64,000 nt of DNA from an uncultured Lachnospiraceae bacterium (GCA_902783375.1 CACZQN010000011.1:1-64000), one strand, 5' to 3'; shown: positions 8,674 through 18,441, counted from the stretch's first letter. Program-made: numbers and translations. Notes: generated by a model not told the origin, from the sequence alone.

Positions 8674-9486
8674 TTACGGCGCAACCTCCAGACGGTGAAA
8701 AGCATAGAGTTCTTTCAGTCCGGTCCTCTCCCTGAGAATATCCGAGAGTCCACCATCTTTTGTCATCAGATCCTCAGACAGCGATCCACTTGCCTTAAAT
8801 ACTCTGCCCTCGAAATTGGTCAGCGCCAATTCCCAAATACCGACATCTGTCGCATCATGAATCTCGTAGTCGTTTCCAAAGTACGTCCCGAAGGCTTCCA
8901 TAATTGCCATGGAATCTTTCGGCCGGATACGGAATTGTTTTCTTTCAAGAAGGGTATAACCATCTCTGTCAGTGCCATAGAGGTATCTGGAAAACCATAC
9001 TCTTCCGTCCCAGCTTATGATGATTCTCTGTTCCACCTCATCGTCCGGTTCAGGGCATGGACCATAACAGATACTGTTGGATGTCAGCTGCAGTTTCTTC
9101 AGTTTCCCGTAGAACAGGAAAGGCATATATCCTTCGGCAGTAAGCAGGACAAGTTTTGAAAATGCAGTGACAAACCACGCCCGATTGGTCTCTGATGTAA
9201 GATCATCGTGACCCCAGGGCGTGATATATCTCCATTTCGAAAAGATTCCATCACCGAGGATTCCCGGGTCCTGAATACTCTGCAGAATCTCATAGAGTGC
9301 CTGCTCGTCGTAGAATGCTTTCTCAGAGAAGGTTCTGATGAATACTTTTCCTGCATCCATTTTGAAGCCAAGCTGAAAGCATTCATCTGCGAAAGTCCTG
9401 TCAACATCGATTTCTTTTGTTTCGGGATCCTGGTACAGCTTGAAATACTTCAGTGCAAATTGATGGATTGCTTTTAAATCCCCCAT
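8674..9486 (-). CDS. Hypothetical soluble protein
   Basis: 270 aa with a GGAGGAG ribosome site. It has no signal peptide or membrane helix. A beta-rich centre (RIIISWDGRVWFSRYLYG) is followed by a helical segment and a C-terminal region with an ALTNFEGRVF strand pair. I do not recognise the family. It is a single gene between the nicotinamidase operon and its own terminator. Confidence 0.65.
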   Translation of the reverse strand: MGDLKAIHQFALKYFKLYQDPETKEIDVDRTFADECFQLGFKMDAGKVFIRTFSEKAFYDEQALYEILQSIQDPGILGDGIFSKWRYITPWGHDDLTSETNRAWFVTAFSKLVLLTAEGYMPFLFYGKLKKLQLTSNSICYGPCPEPDDEVEQRIIISWDGRVWFSRYLYGTDRDGYTLLERKQFRIRPKDSMAIMEAFGTYFGNDYEIHDATDVGIWELALTNFEGRVFKASGSLSEDLMTKDGGLSDILRERTGLKELYAFHRLEVAP

Positions 9487-9539
9487 ACACTCCTCCAGTA
9501 GCAGTCATTTTCATTAATCAGCCAGAAATCTCTGAGGGC

Positions 9540-10058
9540 TCAAACAGTATCATCTATCACCGTCACCTGGCAGCTTCTCATAACCTCGAGCGCAGCCTCG
9601 TGTTTCGCGGGCGTCACGCCGGCGCAGCATGATGCATCCACGATGATTTCCTTCTCCGGATATGCAGCCCTTAAGATCAGGACGTTCGAAATCACGCAGA
9701 TATCCGTGCAGAGACCGCAGACCTCGACGCTCTCGAAATCCGGCAGGGTGTCCTTCCAGTCCTCATAGCCGAATGTCGGCTTGTTTACAACGATCGCATC
9801 TTCGGTCTCAAGTTCCTCAGCGATCTGCCAGCCCCACGTTCCCTTGATACAGTGTTCCACCGGCAGATGCCTCCCCTCGAATGTCTTCAGGTAATCCTCC
9901 GTGTGCGTATCACGGGTAAAGTAGATCTTTCTGCCGCTCTTTCTGTACTGCTCGATCTTCTCTTTTACAGCAGGAACGATTGCCACCGCCTCCGGTGTCC
10001 CGAGAGATCCGGAAATAAAATCATTCTGCATGTCAATTACAATTAAAATGTCTGCCAT
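9540..10058 (-). CDS. Cysteine hydrolase of the nicotinamidase/isochorismatase family
   Basis: 172 aa. The catalytic triad of nicotinamidases can be read directly: Asp9 (VIDMQNDF), Lys93 (VNKPTFGYEDW) and Cys121 (GLCTDICV). Asp50 and His52 in TRDTH are in the position of metal ligands. Members hydrolyse nicotinamide to nicotinate for NAD salvage, though many relatives act on other amides. The length is near the bacterial norm. The ribosome site is GGAGAGG. It lies 12 nt after the 51-codon gene upstream and probably shares its promoter. The family is certain; the nicotinamide substrate is likely. Confidence 0.85.
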   Translation of the reverse strand: MADILIVIDMQNDFISGSLGTPEAVAIVPAVKEKIEQYRKSGRKIYFTRDTHTEDYLKTFEGRHLPVEHCIKGTWGWQIAEELETEDAIVVNKPTFGYEDWKDTLPDFESVEVCGLCTDICVISNVLILRAAYPEKEIIVDASCCAGVTPAKHEAALEVMRSCQVTVIDDTV

Positions 10059-10070
10059 ATTTCCTCTCCT

Positions 10071-10226
10071 TCAGCTGACTCTGAGCTCGTCAAGGCTGTA
10101 GCGGACGGTCTCGTCTACCGAGTCCTCCTGCTCATCCTGCTGCATCTCCACCCACGGATGATCCGCACGTGTGTAGATGTTTTTGTACGTGCTCTCCTGT
10201 TCTTCCAGTTCTTCCTTCTCCTTCAT
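10071..10226 (-). CDS. Small acidic hypothetical protein
   Basis: 51 codons from the ATG at 10226, chosen because GGGAGGGAG lies 5 nt upstream; a longer frame to 10349 would consume the leader and has no ribosome site. The product is hydrophilic and Glu/Gln-rich with no recognised domain. It precedes the nicotinamidase-like gene by 12 nt. Function unknown. Confidence 0.6.
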   Translation of the reverse strand: MKEKEELEEQESTYKNIYTRADHPWVEMQQDEQEDSVDETVRYSLDELRVS

Positions 10227-10472
10227 GGCTCCCTCCCTGTATGTGAAAAAAACTAATCCGTCATTTCGATTATCCCCTATAACCAGTCCCAAAAGACGGA
10301 CAATGAGCGGTGTCTCTATTGTTCCTGCTTCTTTCATCCACTTCCGCAAGCGAACCCGCGCATGTGACCTTCAGTGTAATATCGTCAGGGAAACGATCAG
10401 GATCACATCTACCTCCGTGGTGCCGGGTTTAGTCGGCAGATAAGGGTTACAGACGAACCGCCTGTGCCCCTT
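10227..10472 (-). ncRNA. Long structured leader of the nicotinamidase operon (candidate)
   Basis: About 245 nt separate the mapped promoter from the first gene. The RNA can form a CAGGCG/CGTCTG hairpin near its 5' end and an ATGTGA/TCACAT-closed domain in the middle. No match to a known riboswitch class is evident by eye. It could be a cis-regulatory leader, or a separate small RNA read from the same promoter. Confidence 0.3.
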
Positions 10473-10479
10473 GATTTCT

Positions 10480-10508
10480 ATTGTAGTCAATTTGTAAAAA
10501 AACGTCAA
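10480..10508 (-). promoter_or_regulatory. Sigma-A type promoter of the nicotinamidase operon
   Basis: On the minus strand, TTGACG (10508-10503), a 17-bp spacer and TACAAT (10485-10480). The expected start is near 10473, about 247 nt before the first gene. Confidence 0.65.
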
Positions 10509-10719
10509 TCATTCATCCCTTTATAATGTTCACATCTGAAGCTTTACTGCTGGCAGACGCAAAATACCGGGTACTTCTACCCTGAAGTACCCGGTGTATT
10601 CTCGTAGCTGTATGCATATCACAACAAATGTGAAACCTGCTGGTGCAGAGTGACAATTCGAACCAAGGACGCTTAGATAAACAAAACTGTATCATCTTTT
10701 ATCCAGGCTAATACTTTTC
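10509..10719. other. Intergenic region after the xylosidase gene
   Basis: Apart from the terminator at 10560-10594, nothing recognisable is seen between the nicotinamidase promoter and the xylosidase stop codon. Confidence 0.4.
10560..10594 (-). terminator. Terminator of the xyloside operon
   Basis: A perfect stem of about 11 bp (CCGGGTACTTC with GAAGTACCCGG, 6-nt loop) is followed on the minus strand by TATTTTGC. It is 125 nt past the stop codon of the last gene of the operon. Confidence 0.65.
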
Positions 10720-12261
10720 TCAAAGAAATACAGTAATCAATGCTACCCCCATCGCTGGGATGTCGACTGAAGTAGTCAGCGTATCACCATCATAATCGAT
10801 CTTCAATGCTTCTACCTTAACGTAAGAAGCAGCCTCGAGATCTGATATTTGATTCTGTGTGAGATAATCCGGTTCCCCAAGTTCGTGCCATCTGCGTACA
10901 GGGTTTCCATGTGTCTCATCAATTCTCTCGATTGTTGCAGCAGCAAATGTCTGAACTCCGGTCATCTTTATTTGTACGGTTTCATCTTCGATCGGATGTT
11001 CAAGCGAATTATGATTCACAATCAAAATCTGTATAGCGGAACTTGCTTCCTTTCTTACCGCATAGATATCAATATTTCCCTCTGCATATTGATGGTCATA
11101 CTCTTCAAACCCGAGTTTATGAAGGAGCTGGAATGCTCTATATGGTGCTTTGGGAATACCTTGAATCGTCTGCATGCCGAAGGTTCCTGCAAAAGGCACA
11201 TGCGGCATGCCCTGTTCTTCGAAAATATCGGAGAATGTCCAGTAGCTGTAGCCATCGACGATGCCGTGATTATCCATGACGGTCTTTACTGTGAAACTGG
11301 AGCCAAATGGTCCGTCTGTCGCTTCACCTCCCTGAGGATTCCATTCCGTATAGATGAGTGGCAGATCCCCTGCCTCCTCCCGGACTTCCTTTGCCCAGTC
11401 AGTCAGAATCCCTCTTGGAATCGTCTCCCATCTTCTCTTCCGCATCGTATTCATCTGACGCTTCCGATCTTCATCACTCATGTCCTTGAAGCTGCCCAGC
11501 TGCAACTTCTGCTGGCCATGCCGCGGTCCTGTCAACAAATCCGTTGCATAGTTGTGTGTCGTAATGAAATCGAGGGGAACATTGTTTTCAGAACAATGGC
11601 GGATCAACTCCGGAACCCATTCGTTATCAGCTGTTGAAGGGCCTCCAACCCGGAGCCGCTGATCCACTTTTTTCAGTCCGGCTGCGGAGTGATCGTATAA
11701 TTTCAGGTAATCCTCCAGATCACCTCCCCAAAAACCATGGGATGCACCCCTGCCTCCCAGATTCGGTTCATTCCAGACCTCAAAATACCACTGCCGGACT
11801 TCATCAAGCCCGTATCTGTCCACGCAATGCGAAGCAAACTGTTCTACAAGCCATTCCCACCGGTCATAGTCATTCGGCGGGGATGTCAGTGCTTTCCAAT
11901 GAAACAGCGTTGTAGTGCCAGAGGTGAGAACCTCCGGCATGAAACTCAGTTCCACAAATGGTTTCATGCCAATCGAGAGGAGAAAATCAAAAATTGAGTC
12001 AATGTTTGTAAAGCTCAGTCTGACTTCTCCTCCGATTGCTCCTGGTCCAAATCCTCTTCTCACGGAAAGACAGACACTCATATCGTCTGAGAAAAGGCCA
12101 TGAAAGCGAACATATCGGAACCCAAGTTCTCTGGCACATTTTGCAAGCTGCTGCCTGTAATCCTCCCGGAGAGCCAGAACAGCGTGTCCGCTTCCCACAC
12201 ACAACTCCCAGTAATGATTCAGCGGGTGTACAGGTGAATTAATATCAAGAATGTACTCCAT
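10720..12261 (-). CDS. xynB: GH39 beta-xylosidase
   Basis: About 513 aa, intracellular (no signal peptide). The family 39 acid/base glutamate is in FEVWNEPN (about residue 167) and the nucleophile glutamate in LIYTEWNPQ (about 300). The (beta/alpha)8 barrel is followed by a C-terminal beta domain. GH39 enzymes release xylose from xylo-oligosaccharides with retention of configuration. The ATG at 12261 is preferred because AAAGG sits 9 nt upstream; the frame is open seven codons further. It is the last gene of the transporter-deacetylase-esterase operon, consistent with internal hydrolysis of imported and de-esterified xylosides. Confidence 0.88.
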   Translation of the reverse strand: MEYILDINSPVHPLNHYWELCVGSGHAVLALREDYRQQLAKCARELGFRYVRFHGLFSDDMSVCLSVRRGFGPGAIGGEVRLSFTNIDSIFDFLLSIGMKPFVELSFMPEVLTSGTTTLFHWKALTSPPNDYDRWEWLVEQFASHCVDRYGLDEVRQWYFEVWNEPNLGGRGASHGFWGGDLEDYLKLYDHSAAGLKKVDQRLRVGGPSTADNEWVPELIRHCSENNVPLDFITTHNYATDLLTGPRHGQQKLQLGSFKDMSDEDRKRQMNTMRKRRWETIPRGILTDWAKEVREEAGDLPLIYTEWNPQGGEATDGPFGSSFTVKTVMDNHGIVDGYSYWTFSDIFEEQGMPHVPFAGTFGMQTIQGIPKAPYRAFQLLHKLGFEEYDHQYAEGNIDIYAVRKEASSAIQILIVNHNSLEHPIEDETVQIKMTGVQTFAAATIERIDETHGNPVRRWHELGEPDYLTQNQISDLEAASYVKVEALKIDYDGDTLTTSVDIPAMGVALITVFL

Positions 12262-12291
12262 AAAGTCCTGCCTTTCCGTCATCTGACTACT

Positions 12292-13911
12292 TTATTCCAC
12301 CGGGAAGATTCCCTGTTTCTTTGTCCACTCAAGTGACAGCTGATCAATCAGTGTGTCATTGTTTTCGTGACTTTCAATTGTATCACCGAGTTTGATGTAG
12401 CCAAGGTTCTCACGGCTCTCCGGCCAGAATGGAAGACCTTCCCCATTTGGGTCACCGGTTGCAATAAAGTTTGCCCAGTAAGAACTCATGATATCTGCCA
12501 GTTCCACATCATAATCGGTCCACGGACGTGCCGGCGGAACATTCTCTCCTCCATCGTTCTTCCTTAGCGAAGCAAATGTATAAAACATTTCACTGGAGTG
12601 CCATGCCATCTGGTTATGAATGTCTCTGATGCCACCAACTTCTTCCGGCCTGCATGGCGTGTAATGTGCAAAGAGATAACTGAAGTTTCTGACATTCGGG
12701 AAGTTCTTTGCACGATAGGCACCGAACAGTCTGTTTACTGCAATTCCTCCACGTTCGCCGGCATAAGCAGCAAAAATGCGGCTCTCTTCTGTCGCGTTTT
12801 CATCTGTGACTGCAAAGTTCTTTTCAAAGTCATACTTCTTATAGAGGTCTTCTCCGAGCCATTCCTTCATGTAATCATAATAGGCTTTAGCAGTCTCAAA
12901 TCCTTCTGAAGCGCCAAATCCTCTGACGGAACCTTCACCCTGATTGCCGCCTGCTAGATAATCAATATTGCAGCCAAACTCAGCCATGTTCTGGATATTC
13001 GTCGGATATTTTACATAGATACCATCACACACCATATTCCCAGGCAAGCCTGTTCCTCTTTCACCTGGTTTTGGCATCGGTCCTTTTCTCTCGTAATGGT
13101 AAAAAACTTCCGGATCAACCTTTCTGAGTTCTTCAAGGGAGATGTCAGGATCCAGACCGATCGTCTTCAAATAGCCCTGACCGTCCTCACATGCTTCATC
13201 TACTGAGTAGAACTTGCTTCCCCATGCGAGTGAACTCTGGTTGATACACCTCTTTACCATTCCCTGTGACTTCGGAGAAAGCGCGAGCGATGTGGATTTT
13301 GCAGTACCGCCGGACTGACCGCCGATTGTAATGTTTTCAGGGTCACCACCGAATGCTGCAATATTCTCGTAAACCCATTGAAGAGCCTTGACCTCATCCT
13401 TCAGGCCGTAGTTACCACAGGTACCACCCTGTTCTTCCTTCAACTGCGGCAGGCAGAGATACCCGAATACATTCAGTCTCTGACCTACTGAGACCACTAC
13501 GATGCCCTTCTTTGCCAGAACCTCAGGATCGAACTCGATCTCAAAATAGTATCCCATGGAAAGCCCGCCGCCGTGGAACCATACAAATACCGGACGTTTC
13601 TCTTCAGCAGACTCTGCCCCGGTTGTAATCTGCATATACAGGCAGTCTTCACTGCGTTCCGGAGCAGGTTTCTTGTAATAGAAATCCGGACCATACAGAG
13701 GGCTTGCTGACATATCAAAGCCCGGCTGCATCGGACGAGCTGCGAATTGCGTACAGTCCAGTACACCCTCCCACGGATCCATATCGACAGGATCCGCAAA
13801 GCGAAGCTCTCCGACCGGAGGCTTTGCATATGGAACTGAGCGGAATGTCGTAAGGCCGCTTCCAATCTGTTCGCCCTGAACTTTACCATACTTTGTCTGG
13901 ATAATCGTTTC
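12292..13911 (-). CDS. Type-B carboxylesterase
   Basis: 539 aa from the ATG at 13911, with GGAAGGAG upstream; a frame to 13953 has no better site. The nucleophile is Ser201 in GGQSGGT, the oxyanion segment is HGGG (about 114-117), and a likely catalytic His lies in AWHSSEM. There is no signal peptide, so it acts in the cytoplasm. Type-B carboxylesterases cleave ester groups on many small molecules. Between a sugar deacetylase-like gene and a xylosidase the likely substrates are acyl or feruloyl esters on imported oligosaccharides, which is inference. Confidence 0.85.
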   Translation of the reverse strand, partial: ETIIQTKYGKVQGEQIGSGLTTFRSVPYAKPPVGELRFADPVDMDPWEGVLDCTQFAARPMQPGFDMSASPLYGPDFYYKKPAPERSEDCLYMQITTGAESAEEKRPVFVWFHGGGLSMGYYFEIEFDPEVLAKKGIVVVSVGQRLNVFGYLCLPQLKEEQGGTCGNYGLKDEVKALQWVYENIAAFGGDPENITIGGQSGGTAKSTSLALSPKSQGMVKRCINQSSLAWGSKFYSVDEACEDGQGYLKTIGLDPDISLEELRKVDPEVFYHYERKGPMPKPGERGTGLPGNMVCDGIYVKYPTNIQNMAEFGCNIDYLAGGNQGEGSVRGFGASEGFETAKAYYDYMKEWLGEDLYKKYDFEKNFAVTDENATEESRIFAAYAGERGGIAVNRLFGAYRAKNFPNVRNFSYLFAHYTPCRPEEVGGIRDIHNQMAWHSSEMFYTFASLRKNDGGENVPPARPWTDYDVELADIMSSYWANFIATGDPNGEGLPFWPESRENLGYIKLGDTIESHENNDTLIDQLSLEWTKKQGIFPVE

Positions 13912-13956
13912 CATACTGACTCCTTCCCTTTTTTTCAAGAATTCACTTCGCACACT

Positions 13957-14859
13957 TTATACAGCCAGTGGGCTGCCGATCAGGCGCAAGTGATTCTGAT
14001 ATTTTCTTGTTCCATATGCAGCATCAGTGAAGCTGCAGAGTTCCAGTTTCTTATCAATAATAAACTGCTTGATCCTGTCTGAGCAGAGTGCATACTGGTC
14101 AGCTGGCCTCACCAGAAGATAATGAATTGCACCCGGACCATGATCGCCCTCGCAGAGAACATAGTGATCCACATACCCTGGATGGAGAACAAATACTGCT
14201 GTGGCATCTTCCGGAATACCTTCAAAGATGGCCCCACTCAAAAGATCCTCTAGCGGATCATACTGCAGTGTTTCCTGCAAAGAATCTGACCGTAGTGTAT
14301 TCTCAGCATGTCCACCCGGCACTGCAGATGGCATCATGTAGATCTTTCTGTCGGCACAGTTTTTCGGTGCGCGGAATTCCGCATTTTTCTCAAAAAACGG
14401 GAATGGCTTGGACCAGGCAAAACTTGAAAGAATACCATACTCCTCACATATATCCATAATCGCCTTGCTGAAAGGGGAGTTCCCAAATGCCATTCCTCCA
14501 GTGTCCGGCACCCTGCCAAGATACTTGATGCAGCGTTCCATCTGCGCGCGCATTTCTTTGATACACTCATCATAGTCAACATCTTCCGCCCGGTTGATGT
14601 CCCTTCGGAAGTGCCCCGTGCTCTCATCATACAGACTTGGCACTTCTGAAGGATCGAGAAGAGGTGATCCCCAGAAATGGCTGTGCCACCCGACAGAGAT
14701 CCATGGCAGTTCCTTCAGTCTCTTCATCGCATCGACAGCTCCCGGTGTATCCAGCATCAGATCCGCTGCTGTCGTGACACCATTGTAGATAGTTTCAAAT
14801 GCGCCGACATTGCATATGTCGGTATATCCGACATCATCCGCTCTTACAATCAGTTTCAT
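13957..14859 (-). CDS. YdjC/ChbG-family carbohydrate deacetylase
   Basis: 300 aa. The family signature RADDVGYTD at residues 6-14 supplies the Asp pair, and HSHFWG (about 59-64) and HPGYVD the histidine ligands. ChbG from this family removes one acetyl group from chitobiose derivatives; other members act on acetylated sugars. GGGGGAAG precedes the ATG. It follows the two permease genes and precedes the esterase, so it probably deacetylates the sugar brought in by this operon. Confidence 0.82.
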   Translation of the reverse strand: MKLIVRADDVGYTDICNVGAFETIYNGVTTAADLMLDTPGAVDAMKRLKELPWISVGWHSHFWGSPLLDPSEVPSLYDESTGHFRRDINRAEDVDYDECIKEMRAQMERCIKYLGRVPDTGGMAFGNSPFSKAIMDICEEYGILSSFAWSKPFPFFEKNAEFRAPKNCADRKIYMMPSAVPGGHAENTLRSDSLQETLQYDPLEDLLSGAIFEGIPEDATAVFVLHPGYVDHYVLCEGDHGPGAIHYLLVRPADQYALCSDRIKQFIIDKKLELCSFTDAAYGTRKYQNHLRLIGSPLAV

Positions 14860-14884
14860 GTCTTCCCCCTTTCATAAATCAGTG

Positions 14885-15778
14885 TTAACCTTTTAATGAC
14901 CCGACCATAACGCCGGATTTAAAGTACTTCATAACAAACGGATAGAAGAACAGGACCGGAACCGTACTTACCATGATGCAGCAGTACTGCACCAGTTCCT
15001 TATATAGATCAGAATCTCCGGCAACATCTGATGTTGATGTAATTGTCTTCGTATCATTCTGCATCAGGATTTCTCTTAACATCAGCTGGAGCGGATACAG
15101 TTTTCTGCTCTTCAGGTAGATGGCAGCACTGAACCATGAATTCCAGTGACCCAGAGCGTAATACAGGATAATGACAGCAATCGTCGCCTTGACAAGCGGC
15201 AGATAAATACTGAACAGAATTCTCATCGGGCCAGCTCCGTCAAGCTTCGCAGACTCCTCCAGTTCTTTCGGAATCGTATTCATAGCAGTCCGCATAATGA
15301 TGATGTTAAAAGCATTGATACACCCCGGAATAATCATAGCCCATCTCGTATCAAGAAGGCCAAGGTTACGGACAACCATATAGGTCGGGATCATACCCCC
15401 ATTGAACAGCATCGTGAAGGAAATCATAATCATGATCGGACTGCTCCATACTGCCTCTCTCTTTGACAGGACATATGCGCCCATCACAGTAACAAGAACG
15501 CCGAGAGTTGTAGCTGTGCCGACATAAAAAAACGTGTTCAAATAGCTGTTCATCAATGACGGCGAACTGAAGACAATTCCATAACCCTTGATTGTCTGAT
15601 ACTTTGGCCAGAGAACAAGACCGGACTGCTGCAGGAGCCATTTCGGCTCCGCAAAAGAGCATGCAGCAACATGAAGAATCGGTGCAAGGCAGATAACACA
15701 CATCAGAAACATGAAAATATAGATAACTGCTCTGATTATCCGCTCAGGGACAGACTGTTTAATATATTTTCTTCTCAT
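14885..15778 (-). CDS. CUT1 sugar ABC transporter permease, LplC type
   Basis: 297 aa with six membrane helices. The inner-face EAA loop is seen as ELEESAKLDGAGPMRILFSIYLPL, here read in parts (EESAKLDGAG). The protein ends in the typical FKSGVMVGSLKG tail of LplC/YtcP-type permeases. These pair with an LplB-type permease and an Lpl-type lipoprotein and use a shared MsmK-like ATPase. An AGGAGG site precedes the start, 9 nt after the upstream permease gene. Confidence 0.9.
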   Translation of the reverse strand: MRRKYIKQSVPERIIRAVIYIFMFLMCVICLAPILHVAACSFAEPKWLLQQSGLVLWPKYQTIKGYGIVFSSPSLMNSYLNTFFYVGTATTLGVLVTVMGAYVLSKREAVWSSPIMIMISFTMLFNGGMIPTYMVVRNLGLLDTRWAMIIPGCINAFNIIIMRTAMNTIPKELEESAKLDGAGPMRILFSIYLPLVKATIAVIILYYALGHWNSWFSAAIYLKSRKLYPLQLMLREILMQNDTKTITSTSDVAGDSDLYKELVQYCCIMVSTVPVLFFYPFVMKYFKSGVMVGSLKG

Positions 15779-15787
15779 TTCTGCCTC

Positions 15788-16738
15788 CTAGAACAAACTT
15801 GTCTCGGAGTATTTTCTACTGAAATAATTAGCTGTGATAATCAGCAGGAAATTCACAACCGAGTTGAAAAGGCCGACAGCTGTAGAATATCCATAATCTC
15901 CTTCGATCAGACCTTTTCTGTAAACAAAGCTCGAAATAATATCAGCTGTTTCATAGATCTGTGGATTATAAAGGAGAATCGTCTTCTCCTGGCCGACAGA
16001 CATGATAGAGCCAATTCTCAGGATGAGCATAATAATGACAGTATTCGCAATGCCCGGAAGAGTGACATGGATCGTCTGCTGCCACCGGTTCGCTCCATCC
16101 AGTTCTGCTGCCTCATACAGCTGCTGGTCAACACCCGAAATCGCGGCCACGTAAATGATTGAACTGAATCCAAGATTCTGCCACAGGTCTGATAGAATAT
16201 ACAAAGGTCTCCACGCCGTAGGCTTTGCAAGAATGCTTGTTGTTTCTCCGGTAAATACGGAAACAATCGAGGTAATGACGCCGCTGGACTTCGCAAAATT
16301 GACAATGATACCGGCAATAACCACCATCGAGATAAAATGCGGCATGTAGGTGATCATCTGAACGGATTTCTTGAAGAGTTTATCATCCAGCTCATTCAGC
16401 AAAAGCGCAAAGATAATCGCCGCCGGGAATTCAAAAATCAGCTGCAGGAGACTGATAATAACGGTATTTCGGATCACACGTGGTGCATAAACTGATGTAA
16501 AAAAATCCCTGAAATTTGCCAGACCGATCCACGGGCTCCCGAAGACTCCAAGTTTGATTTTATATTTCTCAAAAGCCATCAGGATACCCGTCATCGGTAT
16601 ATAATGGAATATGATAAAAAAGGCAATCATGGGAATAGCCATCAGATACAGCGCCCAGTGTTTTTTGAAGTCTCTTACCAGATTTACTCTTGAAAACTTA
16701 CCGGGTTTCTTCTTGATGTATTCCTTTTCGTTCATCAT
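15788..16738 (-). CDS. CUT1 sugar ABC transporter permease, LplB type
   Basis: 316 aa. A long cytoplasmic N-terminus rich in Lys is followed by six helices; the EAA loop is YEAAELDGANRW. The FHYIPMTGILMAFEKYK segment after helix 1 is characteristic of LplB/YtcO-type permeases. It forms the membrane channel with the next gene product. The operon has no ATPase gene, so an ATPase encoded elsewhere (for example the one at 26686-27837) must energise it. Confidence 0.9.
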   Translation of the reverse strand: MMNEKEYIKKKPGKFSRVNLVRDFKKHWALYLMAIPMIAFFIIFHYIPMTGILMAFEKYKIKLGVFGSPWIGLANFRDFFTSVYAPRVIRNTVIISLLQLIFEFPAAIIFALLLNELDDKLFKKSVQMITYMPHFISMVVIAGIIVNFAKSSGVITSIVSVFTGETTSILAKPTAWRPLYILSDLWQNLGFSSIIYVAAISGVDQQLYEAAELDGANRWQQTIHVTLPGIANTVIIMLILRIGSIMSVGQEKTILLYNPQIYETADIISSFVYRKGLIEGDYGYSTAVGLFNSVVNFLLIITANYFSRKYSETSLF

Positions 16739-16758
16739 ACCCTCTTTTCTGTTGCTTT

Positions 16759-18441
16759 TTATTTAATCACGTCATATGCATTCTGAACCAGTTCAATTGC
16801 ACGCTCAATTCCAAGCGCCTTCAGCTGCTCTACATATGCGTCCCACTCAGACATCGGGCGAACTCCGGTAATGAACAGTGCAGTGTTTTCATCCACAGAT
16901 GTTTTCACATCGGCCAGAATCTTTCCATACTCTGCAAGATCATCTGTACTCATCGCAGACTTGAAGTATGATGGAACAATATACTGGCTATCCTGATTTG
17001 AGGAGAACACATCAAAACAGACCTGGTCTTTTTCCGGTACGGACCCGAGTTCTCTTCTCCAGTCCTGCCATACGGTTCTGGCGCCTGGCATGCAGTAATA
17101 GCCCAAAGCCTCACTGAAAGTGAACTTCTCATTTTTACTGATCAGATCCGTAAACTGCGGATTCCCTTCACTGTCATAATTAAAGCTGACACCCTCTTCA
17201 CCGTAGTTGCAGTACAGAGAACCTTCATCGGTATAGAAGTAATCCAGAAGGCTAAGTGCTATCTCTGGATTCTCACAGTCTGCAGAGATTACAGAACCGA
17301 ATGTAGGATACATGACATTCTTAAAATGCACTTTATCTCCTGCATTCTGAACCGGATTCGGAACAGGAACAAATTCTGCATCCTCATCTTCATTTGCTGC
17401 TTCATAGCTTGCAATGAAGGTGTACAGTGTGAAGAAGGATCCTGTTTTCCCGGTTGTTACCAGCGCAGTGTCCGGCCAGATAGACGTAGCAGTAAAGAAA
17501 TCCTGATCAACTAATCCGTTCTTATACCAGCGATTCAGCATCTCGATGTATGCCTTCCAGCCATCTTCCATCGGCCCGTACTTTACCTTTCCATCTACCT
17601 GATAGAACTCTGTCCCTACATCATACCCGGAGTTCAGGATCTGGAACATGGATTCATAACCGGCCTTAGGAAGAAGCAGCGGAGAAGTTGCACCCTTGAC
17701 TTCTTTGAACTGTGTCAGTGCATTCTCCCAGTCTGCATATGTAACAGGTACTTCCAGGCCCAGATCATCCAGCCAGTCCTTTCTGATATAAAGACCGCCA
17801 AACGGTCCCTGCGGAACTTTCATGACCTGGGATACATAAACATATCTTCCTTCAAGTGTCTTTGCTGCCTTCGCGTATCCTGGCTGATACTGATCATAAT
17901 TTTCCAGTGCAGCCAGATAATGCGGTGCATACTGCTCGACAAGGCCTGTCAGATCCATGAAAACCTGATCGTTGACCGCAGCATCATATCCATCCTGATA
18001 ATTCGTATTCTGTGATGTCTTGATGATGTCTGCCACATCACCAGATGCAAGCATCATGGTAAAGTCGGTATTCTCATTTCCTGCAACCGGATGTCTGAAG
18101 GTCAGATGAATATTTGTTCTCTTCTCCAGTCCTTTGAAAAATTCGGTTTCTGCAAGAGAATCTACATATTTTGCAAGTTCCGGAGGAATTCCTGTCCAGA
18201 CCTCCAGCTCAACCCCTTCCTTCAGAGGAAAAGTAATTCCCTCCGGTGCTGCCGTCTGTTCCGATTTTGCTGACCCCGTAGTCTGAGCCGGCTGGGCAGT
18301 TGTTCCAGTACTGGTCACGGTATCATTACCACCAGTAGACTGCGCTCCACCTCCGCACGCTGCTAATGATGTAGTTAGCAGAACACTCACTAAAAGAAGA
18401 GCGAAAATCCTGCTGACCTGATTCTTTCTTGACTTCCTCAT
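16759..18441 (-). CDS. Sugar-binding lipoprotein of the xyloside transporter (LplA type)
   Basis: 560 aa from the ATG at 18441, preceded by AAAGGAG; a longer frame to 18543 lacks a site. The signal peptide ends at a lipobox with Cys29 (SLAACGGG). A Thr/Gly/Ser-rich linker is followed by an extracellular solute-binding fold of the long Lpl type. It delivers oligosaccharide to the two permeases encoded directly downstream. Aromatic residues are frequent, as expected for sugar stacking. It is the first gene of the operon and so probably the best transcribed. Confidence 0.88.
   Translation of the reverse strand: MRKSRKNQVSRIFALLLVSVLLTTSLAACGGGAQSTGGNDTVTSTGTTAQPAQTTGSAKSEQTAAPEGITFPLKEGVELEVWTGIPPELAKYVDSLAETEFFKGLEKRTNIHLTFRHPVAGNENTDFTMMLASGDVADIIKTSQNTNYQDGYDAAVNDQVFMDLTGLVEQYAPHYLAALENYDQYQPGYAKAAKTLEGRYVYVSQVMKVPQGPFGGLYIRKDWLDDLGLEVPVTYADWENALTQFKEVKGATSPLLLPKAGYESMFQILNSGYDVGTEFYQVDGKVKYGPMEDGWKAYIEMLNRWYKNGLVDQDFFTATSIWPDTALVTTGKTGSFFTLYTFIASYEAANEDEDAEFVPVPNPVQNAGDKVHFKNVMYPTFGSVISADCENPEIALSLLDYFYTDEGSLYCNYGEEGVSFNYDSEGNPQFTDLISKNEKFTFSEALGYYCMPGARTVWQDWRRELGSVPEKDQVCFDVFSSNQDSQYIVPSYFKSAMSTDDLAEYGKILADVKTSVDENTALFITGVRPMSEWDAYVEQLKALGIERAIELVQNAYDVIK

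Noticed and set aside
10227-10472. 6S RNA or SRP RNA in the leader before the nicotinamidase-like gene
   Set aside because: The conserved loop sequences of SRP RNA are not present, and the fold does not clearly give the central bubble of 6S RNA.
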